Shown here: piece after piece, positions 34,957 through 47,116 of the stretch | Numbering within the stretch: the stretch's first letter is position 1 | Layout: each line of letters opens with the position of its first letter | Assembly: GCF_950295315.1 (NCBI RefSeq) | Contig: NC_080164.1 | Coordinates: 113,046,447-113,110,446, forward strand | DNA: 64,000 bases | DNA from: Erinaceus europaeus | Taxonomy: Eukaryota > Chordata > Mammalia > Eulipotyphla > Erinaceidae | Direction of reading: 5' to 3' | Translations under genes and position numbers: made by a program | Notes under the pieces: generated by a model | The model's input: the letters and a program-made list of their open reading frames with translations, nothing else | What the model was told of the DNA's origin: nothing | Database searches by the model: none

Positions 34957-35328
34957 GCAAGAATGTTCCTACTCATGACCACAGAATGTGAGCTCAGATC
35001 TACAGGGATGCAGAGGTCATATAGGCTCCTAATCTGAATATGGGCCCCAGATCACATCAAATCGATGGGGTTTACAGTTAACAATATTTATACCCCTTTC
35101 CCATATTAGGGAACTACTCTCTTCCCTGATCCAGCTTTCTGGTTCTTTTTCCAGCCAGGACATCATCTACCCAGGCAATATCTTGGATTCCCCACATATC
35201 AGATTTCAGGCTCATGGGAAAAAAGAGAAAGAAGAAAAAAAAAAAAAAACTAGTATAGCCACAGGCCCTTTGGAACATAACTAAAATATGCCTACTAGCT
35301 ATCTAAAAAACGGATGACCCGGGTTGAG
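34957..35328 (+). repeat. L1 3' UTR fragment (shared with unit C)
   Basis: L1 3' UTR sequence from 'gttcctactcatgaccacag' to 'gcctactagctatctaaaaa', inserted at a unit position that is uninterrupted in units 0 (about 112) and A (about 19649). The unit C copy (52655-53450) is complete to its tail; here it is cut at 35328 by the next L1. Confidence 0.75.
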
Positions 35329-35329
35329 C

Positions 35330-36540
35330 CAAGATGGTGACTTTGGAGCTGCAGTGAGCTCCAAGAGGCAGCAGTTTGCAACACGGGATCCTCAACTGCA
35401 TAGGGTACGTACTGGGCTCTCTGTAGGAGGGTGAACACGGGCTGGTCAGAGTGACACCAAAATACAGTCCCATAACTCTCTCTTGGGCTGACAAATGGTG
35501 GTCAGGGGGACAAAGTTAAATCCTTTAATTATTTTGAGCTCACCCCCACACACACACACACACACCTCAGTACCAGGCCCCAGGAACAGCACAGCAGCTC
35601 CTAGAAGGCTCACTGCTAAGATATTGTCTTTACCAAGATTCCTGGCTTCCCAGGGATATCATTCCAAGCCTCTTCCTTTAACTTCTCTCTCTCTTTTTTT
35701 TAAATGACTGTAACTTTATTTGAAGAACAAAATACCTGACCAATCAGAGCCTTTGCCCTGCCTGGGAAAGACTATCTGGAGGGGTTTTTTGTTGTTGTTG
35801 TTTTGGTTAATTCTTATAACTGGATGTCTTTGCTCAGGATGCCTGCAGCCAATCCAGAGTGGTCGAAGCTGCAATCTGACTGTTAGAGGTTTTCTGGTCT
35901 ATTTTATTTTATTACTACTATTACTATATACACATGTTCTTTTTCAATCCATCTTCTTCAGGATGACCAAAATTAACTGTTGTTGTTTTTACCATTGCTA
36001 GGTGACTGGGTGTCCTATCTGTTGTGAGTGGAACTTGTTTCTCTCTACCTCTTCTCTCCACTCTTTTTCCCTGCTTCTAGCTAATGTAAAAAAAAAAAAA
36101 AAAACTCTTTCCTTTCACTGCTCTTCCTTTTTTCTTCTTTCTTTCTTCCTTTTGTTTTATTGTTTTCTTCCATCCTCCTCCTTTTGTTTTCTGAATTCAC
36201 TGATACTCGCTTGTGAATTATTTTGGGGAAGAAATATGATTCAGAGTGGACTCTATGTGTGTGTGTCTACTCTACTTCCCTTTCTCCCCTTTCTATCCCT
36301 AGAATTTATAGTAGACAGTAGATTTGCATAATTTTCTATTCTTGCTTTCCCTTTTTTCCTGTATCTTTCTTATTCTTTTGTTTGGTTGCTATTTTTCCTT
36401 GGACTGGAGGTGTTGTTTGGCTAAATGAGACTGGATGAACTGCATCAATTCTTTCCTCAATTACTATTGATGTTATTTCTGAGGTTGGTGACTGAACTTC
36501 TCATAAGGTTCTTTAGTAATATGACTGAAGAATGACAGAA
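35330..36540 (+). promoter_or_regulatory. L1 5' UTR
   Basis: About 1.2 kb lie between the presumed L1 start and ORF1, with a CAAGATGG YY1-like site at the very beginning, a short CA run (35547-35565) and poly-A/pyrimidine tracts. The frames in it are not conserved genes. Confidence 0.6.
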
Positions 36541-37480
36541 CCAAAAAATTAAAACCACATCAATAAGAAAAAGGTTAAATCAAGAGCAAATAAAACTGCT
36601 ACCACAATGAATCAGGACAGGAGCCCAGAAAACTCCAAATCAGTCAGAAGTAACCATAGATAAGAAAAGTATGCAAACAATAATAAACCTAATAATCACA
36701 GAAATGAAGACAACTATGGAGGAAAGTGCTATAGGAATCAAGGAAACAACAGAGGAGAACCTCAAATAAAATACAAGCTACCTCAAGGTAATTAGAAAAA
36801 TGAAAGCTGAAATAGCTGAGCCAAAAAACTAACCAGCAGAACAAGCTAGTATTATAACTGAACTGAAGAAAGAAGCTCAGGGAAGGGAAAGCAGACTAAC
36901 AGAAGCAGAAAACAGAATTAGCCAGACAGAGGATGAACTAGAGAAAACTAAGAAGGTGGCAAAAGAACTCAAAAAGAGATTGAGAGACACTGAAGACAAC
37001 AACAGAGACATATGGGATGATCTCAAAAGAAGTAACATTGATAGAAGAGGCCAACCAGAGGAAGAAAGAGAGGAAAGGGAAGTAAATATTCTAGAGTAAA
37101 TAATGGAAGAAAAATTCCCAGAGGTAAACAACAGAAAGGACATTAAGATTCAAGAGGCCCAGAGAGTCCCTAACAGAATCAACCCAGACCAGAAGACATC
37201 AAGTCACATCACAGTTACAATGAAAAGAAGCAAGAATAAAGAAAGGATCCTAAAGGCTGCAAGGGAAAAACAAAAAGTCACATACAGGGGAAAACCCATA
37301 AGACTATGAGCAGACTTCTCCACTCAAACTCAAAAAGCCAGAAGAGATATCTATTGATCCCTGAATGAAAAAGGGTTTCGCCAAGGATAATATATCCTGC
37401 TAGACTTTCATTCAAACTAGATGGAGGGATAAAACCTTCTCAGACAGACAACAGTTAAAGGAGGCAACCATCACCAAGCT
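36541..37480 (+). pseudogene. L1 ORF1 (broken)
   Basis: Frames show an ORF1-type coiled coil (ESRLTEAENRISQTEDELEK, then KELKKRLRDTEDNNRDIWDD) and the C-terminal domain (ERILKAAREKQKVTYRGKPI). Stops near 37098 and 37308 interrupt it. ORF1 protein normally binds L1 RNA and forms trimers; this copy could not make it. Confidence 0.8.
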
Positions 37481-37574
37481 TGCCCTAAAAGAGGTACTAA
37501 AAGACCTCTTATAAACAAGAACATCACTATAATAATTGCCATATATCAGAGAAAATAAAGAATTGTTGAATAAT

Positions 37575-40500
37575 GGCATTACAGTACATTCAATCCATAA
37601 TATCAGTTAATGTCAATGGATTAAATTACCCACTAAAAGGAACAGAGTGGGAGGATGTATCAGAAAACACAACCCAACCATATGCTGCTTGCAAAAATCC
37701 CAAGTGACCCAACAAGACAAACACAGACTTAAAGTGAAAGGATGAAAAACTATCATACAGGCTATTGGACCACAAAAAAAGGCCAGAACAGCCATTCTCA
37801 TCTCTGAAACAATAGATTTTAAATTAAATAAAGTAATAAAAGATAGGCAAGGCCATTACATAAGGATCAGTCAATCAAGAAGATTTAACAAGTATTAACA
37901 TCTATGCACCCAATGAGGGATCATCTAAATACATCAAACACCTACTGAAAGAACTACAAAAATACATCAATAGTAATACAATGATAGTGGGAGACTTCAA
38001 CACCGCACTGTCACACTTAGATAGAGCAACAAAACAGAGAATCCACAAAGAAACAAGATAATTAAATGATGAGATGGACAGACTAGACCTCCTGGACATT
38101 TTTAGAGTCCTTCACCCCAAAAAACTGGAATACACATTCTTTTCAAATCCACACAGCACATCCTCAAGGATAGACCACATGTTAGAACACAAAGACAGTA
38201 TCAACAAATTCAAGAACACTGAAATCATCCCAAGTATCTTCTCAGACCACAATGCAGTAAAGCTAATATTCAAAAACAAACAGAAAATTACTAAAAGTCA
38301 CAGAATTAGGGAACTCATCAACATACTGCTTAAGAACCACTCAGTCAGAGAGGCACTCAAGCAAGGAATTCAAATGTCCCTTGAAACAAATGAAAACAAA
38401 GACACAAGTTATCAAAATATTTGGGACACAGCTAAAGCAGCATTGAGAGGGAAACTTATAGCCTTACAATCACATATTAGAAAACAAGAAAAAGCTCAAA
38501 TAAATGACCATACTGCACTCCTTAAGGACTTAGAAAAAGAAGAATAATGGGACCGTAGAGCAGCCAGAAGGACGGAAATCACTAAAATTAGAGCAGAAAT
38601 AAACAACATCAAAAATAAGAAAAACATACAATAGATCAATGAAGCCAAATCCTGGTTCTTTGAAAAATTAAACAAGATTGACAAATCCCTTATCCTGGCT
38701 CACTAAAAAAAGAGAAAAAAAAAGGAGAACACTCAAATTAATAGAATTGTAAATGATAGAGGAGATATCACAACTGACATCACAGAAATCCAAAAAATCA
38801 TGCAGGACTTCTACAAAGAACTATACACCAGCAAGGTAGAGAATCTGGAAGAAATGGAAGAATTCCTGCAAACATATACCCTTCCAAAATTGAACCCAGA
38901 AGAATTACAAAACCTAAATGCACCAATCACAGACAAAGAAATTGAAACAGTTATTAAGAATCTTCCCAACAACAAAAATTCTGGACCATATGGCTTCACA
39001 AATGAATTCTACAAAACCTTTAGGAAACAGCTAATACCTAAACTTCTAAAGCTCTTGCACAAGATCGAAGAAACAGGAACACTGCCTTCTACCTTCTATG
39101 ATGCCAATATCACCCTGATACCAAAAGCAGATAGGGACACAACAAAAAAGGAAAACTAAAGACCAATATCTCTGGTGAATATACATGCCAAAATATTAAA
39201 CTAGATTCTGGCCAACCAGATACAGCAGTATATCAAAAAGATTGTTCATCACGACCAAGTGGAATTTGTCCCAGGAATGCAAGGCTGGTTCAACATATGT
39301 AAGTCAATCAATGTCATTCACCACATCAATAAAAGAAAAACCAAGCATCTCATGATTATCTCAATAGATGCAGACAAAGCCTTTGACAAAATCCAACACC
39401 AATTCATGCTCAGAACAGTACAAAAAATGGGAATAGATGGTAAATTCCTCAAGATAGTGGAGTCCATATATAGCAAACCTACAGCCAACATCATACTCAG
39501 TGGACAGAAGCAGAAATCATTTCCCCTCAGATCAGGGACTAGACACGGCTCTCCATTATCACCATCACTCTTCAACATAGCATTGGAAGTTCTTGTCATA
39601 GCAATCAGGCAAGTGAAAGAAATCAAAAGAATACACATTGGAAGGGAAGAAGTCAGCTCTCACTATTTGCATATGATATGATAGTATACATAGAAAAAAC
39701 TAAAGAATCCAGCAGAAAACTACTGGAAGTTATTAGGCAATATATAAGGTGTCAGGCTACAAAATCAGTGGTATTTGTTTATGCAAACACTAAATCTGAA
39801 GAAGAAGACATCCAGAAATCACTTCCATTCACTCTTGCAGCAAAATCAATAAAATACCTAGGAATAAACCTGAGTAAAGTAGTAAAAGATTTGTATACTG
39901 AAAACTATGTTTATAGTTTATAGTTTATTTGTATACTGAAAACACTATTTAAGGAAATAGAAAATGATACCAAGAAATAGAAAGACATCCTATGCTCATG
40001 GATTGGAGAATTAATATCATCAAAATGAATATTCCCCCCAAAGCCATATACAAATTTAACCCAATACCCATCAAAGTTCCACCAAGCTTCTTAAGGCCAT
40101 CATGATAAAAACAACCTGGTACTGGAACAAATATAGGCACCCAGACCAGCTGAACATAATTGAAAGCCCAGAACTAAACCCCCACACCTATGGACATCTA
40201 ATCTTTGATAAGGGGACCCAAAGTACTAAATGGAGAAAGGAAGCTCTTTTCAATAAATGGTACCGGGAAACCTGGGTTGAAATATGCAGAGGAATGAAAC
40301 TGAGCCACCTTATCTCACCAGAAACAAAAATCAACTCTAAATGGACCAGGGACCTTAAAGCTATCAAATACTTAAAGGAAAACATTGGTGGAACACTTTC
40401 CCACCTAAACCTTAAGGACATCTTTGATGAAACAAGCCCAAATGCAAGGAAGACTAAAGCAGAAACAAATCCATGGGGCTACATCAAATTGAAAAGCTTC

Positions 40501-41275
40501 TGCACAGCCAAAGCAACTATCACACAAACAAGGAAACCCCCCCACAGAATGGGAGAAGATCTTCACATGACATACATCAGACAAGAGACTAATCACCAAA
40601 ATATACAAAGAGCTCAGCAAACTTAGCAACAGAAAAATCAAATGACCCCATCCAAAAATGGGCAGAGGATATGCACAGAACATTCACTACTGAAGAGATC
40701 CAAAAGGCTAACAAACACATGAAAAATTGCTCCAGGTTGCTGATTGTCAGAGAAATGCAAATAAAGACAGCATTGAGATACCACTTCACTCCTGTGAGAA
40801 TGACATACATCAAAAAGGACAGCAGCAACAAATGCTGGAGAGGCTGTGGGGACAGAGGAACCCTTCTGCACTGCTGGTGGGAATGTAAATTGGTCCAGCT
40901 TCTCTGGAGAGCAGTCTGGAGAACTCTCACAAGGCTAGACATGGACCTTCTATATCACCCAGCAATTCTTCTTGGGGATATACACCAAGGACTCCATAAC
41001 ACCCAAACAAAAAGAGATGTGTACACCTATATTCATAGCAGCATGATTCGTAATAGCTAAAACCTGGAAGCAACCCAGGAGCCCAACAACAGATGAGTGG
41101 CTGAGAAAGCTGTGGTATGTATACACAGTGGAATACTATGCAGATATTAAGAACAATGAACCCACCCCTTCTCTGATCCATCTCAGATGGAGCTAGAAGG
41201 AATTATGTTAAGTGAGCTAAGTCAGAAAGACAAAGGTGAGTATGGGATGATCCCACTCATCAACAGAAGTTCAGA
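37575..41275 (+). pseudogene. L1 ORF2 (broken)
   Basis: Endonuclease domain pieces (NVNGLN, INIYAPN, IVGDFNTALS, SRIDHML) are followed by the reverse transcriptase ([55 protein letters not shown]). The catalytic site then reads FAYDM instead of FADDM, around 39664-39690. The C-terminal cysteine region ([13 protein letters not shown]) is at 40840-40880. Many stops (for example in 37680-37880) and a frameshift before the catalytic site make it inactive. Confidence 0.9.
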
Positions 41276-42615
41276 AAGAAGAACAGAAAGGGAAATTGAA
41301 AGCAGGATTTGACTAAATCTAGAGTAGAGCACCAAAGTAAAAACCCTGGGTTGAGGGTAAGGGTGGACATTCAGCTTCCTGGGGTGGTGGGGTGGAGCGG
41401 GGGTGGTTGGGTGGGATGGGACACAGTCTTTTGGTTATGGTAATGGTGTTTATGTATACTCCTATTAATTTGTAGTCATATAAATCACTACTTAATTAAC
41501 ATGAGAGGGGAAAATTTGATTGTATGTCTCAAACTTTTTAAAGCACAGACCAAACCTTTAAATACATAGGCTCAGTCTTTGATATGTTGACTCTCTCTAA
41601 AGCCTAGACCAGGGAGATCAGAAGCAATTGGTGGCACAGCTATATACAAGATGTTGGGAATGATATAGCAAATCCTAACAAAAGGGTTTTCCAAAGTTAA
41701 CCCAATTACCAAATAATGTGATTATAATAATAACTATCTATTGTCTTCTTGAACCCTAAGATAGCAGGAACTTTACATTTCCAATATAAAGCCTATATTT
41801 CCCCCAGTCCTGGAGCTTTAGAGTGGGGCTCACTTTGCTGCATGCTCCTCTCTATTCATATTAAATAATATTGCATCTGCCGATCACAACCTCTTCAACA
41901 TAACCAGTGCCACCTCAGTATGCTTCACTTCAGACTGTGTCCAGAGAATTCAGGTGTGGAATGTCAACCCTTCAGCCTCCTAACTCAGGTGAGACCTTTC
42001 CTTTCATAGGTTTCTCTAATTCCATTCCAGGTGCTTCACTTCCTAACAAAGTCCCAAACCTAGATATAGAACAGGTCCTCTGAGATAGAGCATATGTTCA
42101 CTCGTATCCATAAACTAGGGCAAAATATATACCTGAAAGCAAAAGTACACAGTAGTCTGCAGTGAGTACACCCCAACACTTCATCTGCACTATTCCAGCC
42201 TTCAGGTCTATGATTGTTCAACAATTTCTTTGGCTTTGTATGTTAACTCTTTTCAGCCACCAGGTTCCAGATGCCAGCATGATGCCCATCAGACTTGCTT
42301 GGACAGATGACCCCACCAATGTGTCCTGGAGCCTGATTCCCCAGTGACCCATTCTACTAGGGAAAGAGAGAGGCAGACTGGGAGTATGGACCCACCACTC
42401 AACCCCCATGTTCAGCATGGAAGAATTACAGAAGCCAGACCTTCTACCTTCTGCATGCCACAATGACCTTGGGTCCACATTCCCAGAGGGATAAAGAATA
42501 GGAAAGTTATCCAGGGAGGAGATGGGATACAGAGTTCTGGTGGTGGGAACTGTGTGGCATTGTACTCCTCTTATCCTATGGGTATGTCAGTGTTTTCATT
42601 TTATAAATAAAATAA
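41276..42615 (+). repeat. L1 3' UTR (short type)
   Basis: The 3' UTR lacks about 0.8 kb relative to the long type. The join is at 'gcagtgagtacaccccaaca' (about 42155-42180). It ends with 'gttctggtggtgggaactg' and 'tttataaataaaataaaaat'. Confidence 0.8.
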
Positions 42616-42624
42616 AAATAAATA

Positions 42625-43130
42625 AAAGTCAGTGGCATTCCTCTATGCAAACACTAAATTAGAAGAAGATGAAATCCAGAAATCAATTCCTTTTACTATA
42701 ACAACAAAAACAATAATGTATCTATGAATAAACCTAACCAAAGAAGTGAAAGACTTGTATATTGAAAATTATGTCACCACTTAAGAAAATTAAAAAAGAC
42801 AGAAAGAAGTGGAAAGATACTCCATGTTCATGGGTTGGAAGTATTAACCTCATCATAATGAATATACTACCCAGAGCCATCTACAAATTTAATGCTATCC
42901 CTATCAAGATCCCAACCACATTGTTTAGGAGAACAGAACAAATGTTAAAAATGTTTATCCGGAAACAGAAAAGACCTACACAATGCAAAAACAATCTTGA
43001 GAAGAAAGAACACATTGGGAGGCATCACATTCCCAGATCTCAAATTGTTTTATAGGGCCATTGTCCTCAAAATTGCTTGGTACTGGAACATGAATAGAAA
43101 AATAATAATAATAGGATCATGGAAAAACAA
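42625..43130 (+). pseudogene. Older L1 ORF2 fragment
   Basis: An internal piece of ORF2 after the reverse transcriptase site: NTKLEEDEIQKSIPF-like, then [34 protein letters not shown]. It is more diverged from the other L1s here and ends about 43130 without a 3' UTR. Confidence 0.8.
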
Positions 43131-44345
43131 ATCAATGGTTAAGTGAATCAGTAACTAATAATTCTAAATGCCTAGTCATTCAATACACCACAGGAGAAAC
43201 TGGTTTTGTGACAACTCTGTGTGATTCACTTTTCAAAATCTACTGTACCAAGTCTCATCATAGTCCATAAAATGCTTAGAAATACCCAGGCATGTGGTGG
43301 TCTCCTGCTGCCTCATGCCACACTAAGCACCTGAGCACAGAGACTCATAGACTCCCACTCTATCCTTTAGACATTAGAAATATTCATGGGACTTCATTTA
43401 AGAGAAGAATAGAGCAACTGTGGAGGTGCTCAGGCTGACACCCAGCTACCAGAGGAGAGCACCTGCACAGGGGGAGATTCACCAGAAGGAGAGTTGTGCT
43501 GTGGCATCCTTACTTCTCTGTCTCTGTCTCTTTGTCTCTCCTTCAAAATGCATCTGCTCTACCCCACCCCCTTACTGAAACACACCCACTACCCAAGTGA
43601 AATGGCAAAGAGGATTAGGAACCCTGCAAATAGATACCTAAACTCACAGACATATGGGAAAAAATACTAAACAAATGATTAAATAAAAACCTTTCTAGTC
43701 CAAGTCAGTCAACATCTCGTAGGAAAAAGAACAGTTTTCTCAATAATTTGTGCATCTGACATGTTAAATAAAATTCACAGTGTAAAAGTCTGAGATTCCA
43801 AATTACTGGAAATACTTAGAAAGCCCGGTTTCCTGGTGATTTTCTGCCGCCTTGTGCCTTTTGGACAAATTGCAGAATACATCTGGATAGACAGGACTCT
43901 GTTACTTGGGTATCAGGAATTGCTTCAAATAGGCCTCCTCTTCAGCCACTGAATTGTCTCATGGGAGAAACTCACCTTTAACTAGCTTTTTGTTTATGTC
44001 CCTGAATGCCCCATACCTTTGTGGACTGAGATTTGCTACCAAACTACACACACAGATTATCTTCACTCCAGGAAAATTAGATATCCAGGTTCCACTAAAG
44101 TAAAACCCACTAAGTGTTCTAGATTACACCATAAGGAAGGTGTACCCAGAAGTGTGGGTTAATGGAATCCTATTACACTGCAGGAGGTCATATTTCCCAA
44201 GGTATGTGCTACTGCATCACATAGAACCAAGAGACAGGGTATAACTCAACTCATGGAAAAAATAACCACCCAGAAGATCAACTGCACCCAACCAGGTCCG
44301 GTCCTCACCAGGGACTTCTAGCTGATCTCCTTTGGTATTCCTAGT
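43131..44345. other. Spacer, with a SINE fragment at about 43405-43560
   Basis: Mostly unassigned. 43430-43560 ('gagagcacctgcacaggggg', 'agattcaccagaaggag', CT-rich tail) is a SINE fragment like 57400-57540. 44315-44350 on the minus strand shares about 30 bases with 57653-57690, the start of the older L1, and may be an L1 5' end fragment. Confidence 0.4.
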
Positions 44346-44351
44346 TGACCC

Positions 44352-44499
44352 GGGAGAGGAGAGGAGAGGAGAGGAGAGGAGAGGAGAGGAGAGGAGAGGA
44401 GAGGAGAGGAGAGGAGAGGAGAGGAGAGGAGAGGAGAGGAGAGGAGAGGAGAGGAGAGGAGAGGAGAGGAGAGGAGGGGAGAGGAGAGGAGAGGAGAGA
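44352..44499 (+). repeat. (GAGGA)n microsatellite, about 29 units
   Basis: A nearly pure purine 5-bp repeat, with one GAGGGGA variant near 44475. Frames through it (Glu/Arg-rich, Leu/Ser-rich) are artefacts. A pure purine-pyrimidine tract with mirror symmetry could form triplex DNA. Confidence 0.97.
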
Positions 44500-44502
44500 A
44501 AC

Positions 44503-44503
<1 letters not shown>

Positions 44504-44568
<65 letters not shown>
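44504..44568 (+). repeat. (CTG)n microsatellite, about 21 units
   Basis: 65 bp of uninterrupted CTG/TGC immediately after the GAGGA repeat, separated by 'aaacac'. Homopolymeric Ala, Leu and Gln frames here are not genes. Confidence 0.97.
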
Positions 44569-44569
<1 letters not shown>

Positions 44570-44589
44570 AGTAACCCTGCCTCCCTGTT

Positions 44590-45305
44590 TGTCTCTATAT
44601 GTTAACTGATTTTTCAGCCACCAGGTTCCAGAAGCTAACATGAAGCCAACCAGACTTCTCTGAGCAGATGACCCCACATATGTGTCCTGGAGCCCCACTT
44701 TCCCAGAACACCACCCCATTAAGGAATGAGACAGACAGGCTGGGAGTATGGATCGACCTGCCAATACTCATGTTCAGCGGGGAATCAACTACAGAAGCCA
44801 GACCTTCCACCTATTGCACCCCAGATGACCCTGGGTCCATACTCCCAGAGGGATGAAGAACAGGAAAGCTATCAGGGGAGGGGATAAGATATGGAGTTCT
44901 AGTGTTGGGAATTGTGTGGAGTTGTACCCCTCTTTTCCTATAGTTTTTGTCAGTGTTTCCTATTTAGAAAGAAAATTAAAAAAAAAAACTGGAAAGAAAA
45001 AGAAAATGAAATTGTCTCCTTTGCATCCTCATGGCTGAAACTTGATGATATTATGCTCAGTGAGATAAGACAAAAAGGGAATGAATATCAGATGATCTCC
45101 CTTATTAGTGGGACTTAAGTAAGTACGAGGAGGGAGAGCACAAAGAAAAACATGGACTGGACGTGGCGTATTGCACCAAAGCAAACTGAGGACTCAGGTG
45201 AAGGAAGGGGTCAGGAGAGGATAAAAACATTGGGGGCCTGGCATATAATGAAATTGTATGTATATGTCAATCACTGTTCTTTAAAGCATTAACACTCTCA
45301 AAAAA
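44590..45305 (+). repeat. L1 3' UTR end and old L1 3' fragment (unit C)
   Basis: 44590-44975 is an L1 3' UTR terminus with tail; 44983-45305 is the older L1 end (KLDDIMLSEIRQKG and YQMISLISGT readable at 45030-45115). Counterparts: 25240-25605 and 25612-25935. Confidence 0.7.
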
Positions 45306-45634
45306 AAAAAACAGAATTGCAATTGGAAAGAAAATGAAATCCTCCCAGATTCTCTGTCCTCCTCTCTGGTAGGATGATGTACAGAGAGCAAGGTGGTCTC
45401 TCTCAGTAGACGACGTAGTTCATAGCAGATCTGCAATGACTTTGGAAAGCTGAGAGCAGAGATAAGAGAGGACAGGAGAGAACAGGAGTGACAGCAGAGA
45501 AAGAGAGGGCATTGTCGCCCCCTCATTCATGGCCCAGCCAGTCCGGGCCACCACATGAACATGCTTCTAGAGAGTCTGGCTGGCTGTGCACAGAAGAACC
45601 CAGAGAAAAACCCTACTCTAAGGATATTGTTTTT

Positions 45635-45840
45635 TCAATCTTCTCTTTATTTCATAGAGCAGAAAGAAATTGAGATGGGAGGGGCACATAAAGAGGGAGA
45701 GAGAAAGAGAGAGAGAGCCCTGCAACACTGATTCGACAATCTTGAAGCCTTTTCCCAACAAGTTGGTACCGGGGACTTCAACCCAGATCCTAGTGCATGG
45801 GAATGTGTGCACTGAACAGGGTGTACCACCGGCCAAGGTC
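45635..45840 (-). repeat. SINE, reverse orientation (unit C)
   Basis: Counterpart of 26243-26458, with a GA-rich stretch at 45693-45718 (CT-rich SINE tail on the minus strand). Confidence 0.65.
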
Positions 45841-46029
45841 AGAATTCTGCCAATACTCCTCATCAGAGAGACTGGCAGCTACACACCCATCCCTTTCATT
45901 GTTGATGTCTTCAGCCAAAGCCTGGTGACTGAGGTTTTGCTCTGCTTTACTCTTGGAACAGATGCATTTCATTAACCTGGCAGAAACCATATGCAGCATT
46001 TATGCCACTGGCAGAAACCATATGCAGCA

Positions 46030-46162
46030 TTTATGCCACCGCACTCACAAAGCTTCCCCGTCCCCCCCTCCCCCTACAGATGGGGACCTGTGTTTGAACC
46101 TTGATCCTCACCCATACTCAAGCGTGTGCTCTCCTATGTGTGTGCCCCTGGCTGGCCCTGCA
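46030..46162 (-). repeat. SINE head, reverse orientation (unit C)
   Basis: Counterpart of 26600-26728. Just upstream, 'ctggcagaaaccatatgcag' occurs twice (45977 and 46009), a short tandem duplication absent from unit B. Confidence 0.55.
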
Positions 46163-46364
46163 AATCATCATCTTTGAATACTAGATGACGAAATGACCCT
46201 TTGAAGGGTAACTCCTGAGGGCAGTGGACTTTGAACTAAGGGTTGCCTGGGAAGCATTGCACAGGTCCTTCCTCACTCGCTTAGAATGGAGTCAGGACCA
46301 TTTAGCGCCATCAGCAGGCAGCTCTTTCAAGCTCCTCCCCCTGAAGAGCAACTGCACCAACATT

Positions 46365-46480
46365 GTGAACCAATGAGATGTCACTGCAACTCAAGCCTAT
46401 GTGGGATTGGTCCACAGCGGGCCACACGCTCAGGAGGAGACATTGTGATGTCATGCCCGCTGAACCCTATATAAGGCCCT
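46365..46480 (+). promoter_or_regulatory. Promoter of the unit C kinase-like gene
   Basis: CCAAT at 46370-46374, inverted CCAAT at 46406-46410, CRE-like TGATGTCA at 46446-46453 and TATATAAGG at 46468-46476. All four elements match unit B in order and spacing, although the surrounding sequence has diverged. The CRE-like site carries the same C-to-T change in both. Confidence 0.65.
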
Positions 46481-46560
46481 GAGAAGGCTGAGCCTTTGGT
46501 CTTGATCACTCAGGAAGCTGTCGCAGTGACCTGCAGTTGACCGGGACCAGAGCAAGTACA

Positions 46561-46820
46561 CCTTCACACCACCGCTTCCACTCCGCACCTCCACGCTTCT
46601 CTCCTCTACCTCTATCTCCACCTCTCTCCCTTACTTCCCTTTCTTTTCTCTCCCCTTACCCTCCTCTCCCTACCTCCCTCCCCTTGCCACCCCTTCCTAT
46701 TCCTCCCCTAAACCTCCCTCCCCTCTCCCTCTATTCCTCCACCTCCTGCCTCCTCCCTCCTTCCTTCTCTACCTCCTCCCTCCGCGTCCAGCTCCCCTCC
46801 TCCCCTCCACCCCTGCTCCT
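46561..46820 (+). repeat. CT-rich leader tract (unit C)
   Basis: Pyrimidine-rich tract equivalent to 27121-27365, with many small indels relative to it. 46821-47116 is further leader or intron-like unit sequence. Confidence 0.7.
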
Positions 46821-47116
46821 TTGCTCATATTTATGTAGATAGCTGTATATATGTTTGTTATTCAGTAGAGTGAGTAGAGTTTAGCTGTTTTTACATATAT
46901 TTTTGGGGGTGGGGGTGGTTATCATATTAGTTATAGTTATTATTGTTGTTGTTGTTGCGGGATATTAGATTTAGTGGGTGAGGGTGGTTCTTGGGTTAGT
47001 GTTAGAGTCCCTCTCCCTTAGCCGATATTTAGAGAGAGCAGACAGCGCTCTCACTATGCCAGCTCCTGTGAGGCCTGGCAGTCAGCGGTTGACATTGGGC
47101 AACTGGTGGCCTACAA

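Larger units (their letters stand above)
35330..42615 (+). mobile_element. Near full-length L1, inactive
   Basis: A 7.3-kb L1 runs from a 5' UTR start ('gagccaagatggtgacttt', with a YY1-like CAAGATGG) to an A-rich tail at 42605-42625. The order is 5' UTR, ORF1, ORF2, short-type 3' UTR. Both ORFs are broken by stops and frameshifts. No clean target duplication is seen, and the left flank (an L1 3' UTR) does not resume at the right, so a deletion or recombination probably followed. Confidence 0.85.

Noticed and set aside
36002..36331. A 109-codon Ser/Phe-rich frame in the L1 5' UTR
   Set aside because: It lies across poly-A and pyrimidine tracts, with no similarity to a known L1 protein.
44217..44764. 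Leu/Ser-, Glu/Arg-, Ala- and Gln-rich frames
   Set aside because: Translations of the GAGGA and CTG microsatellites.
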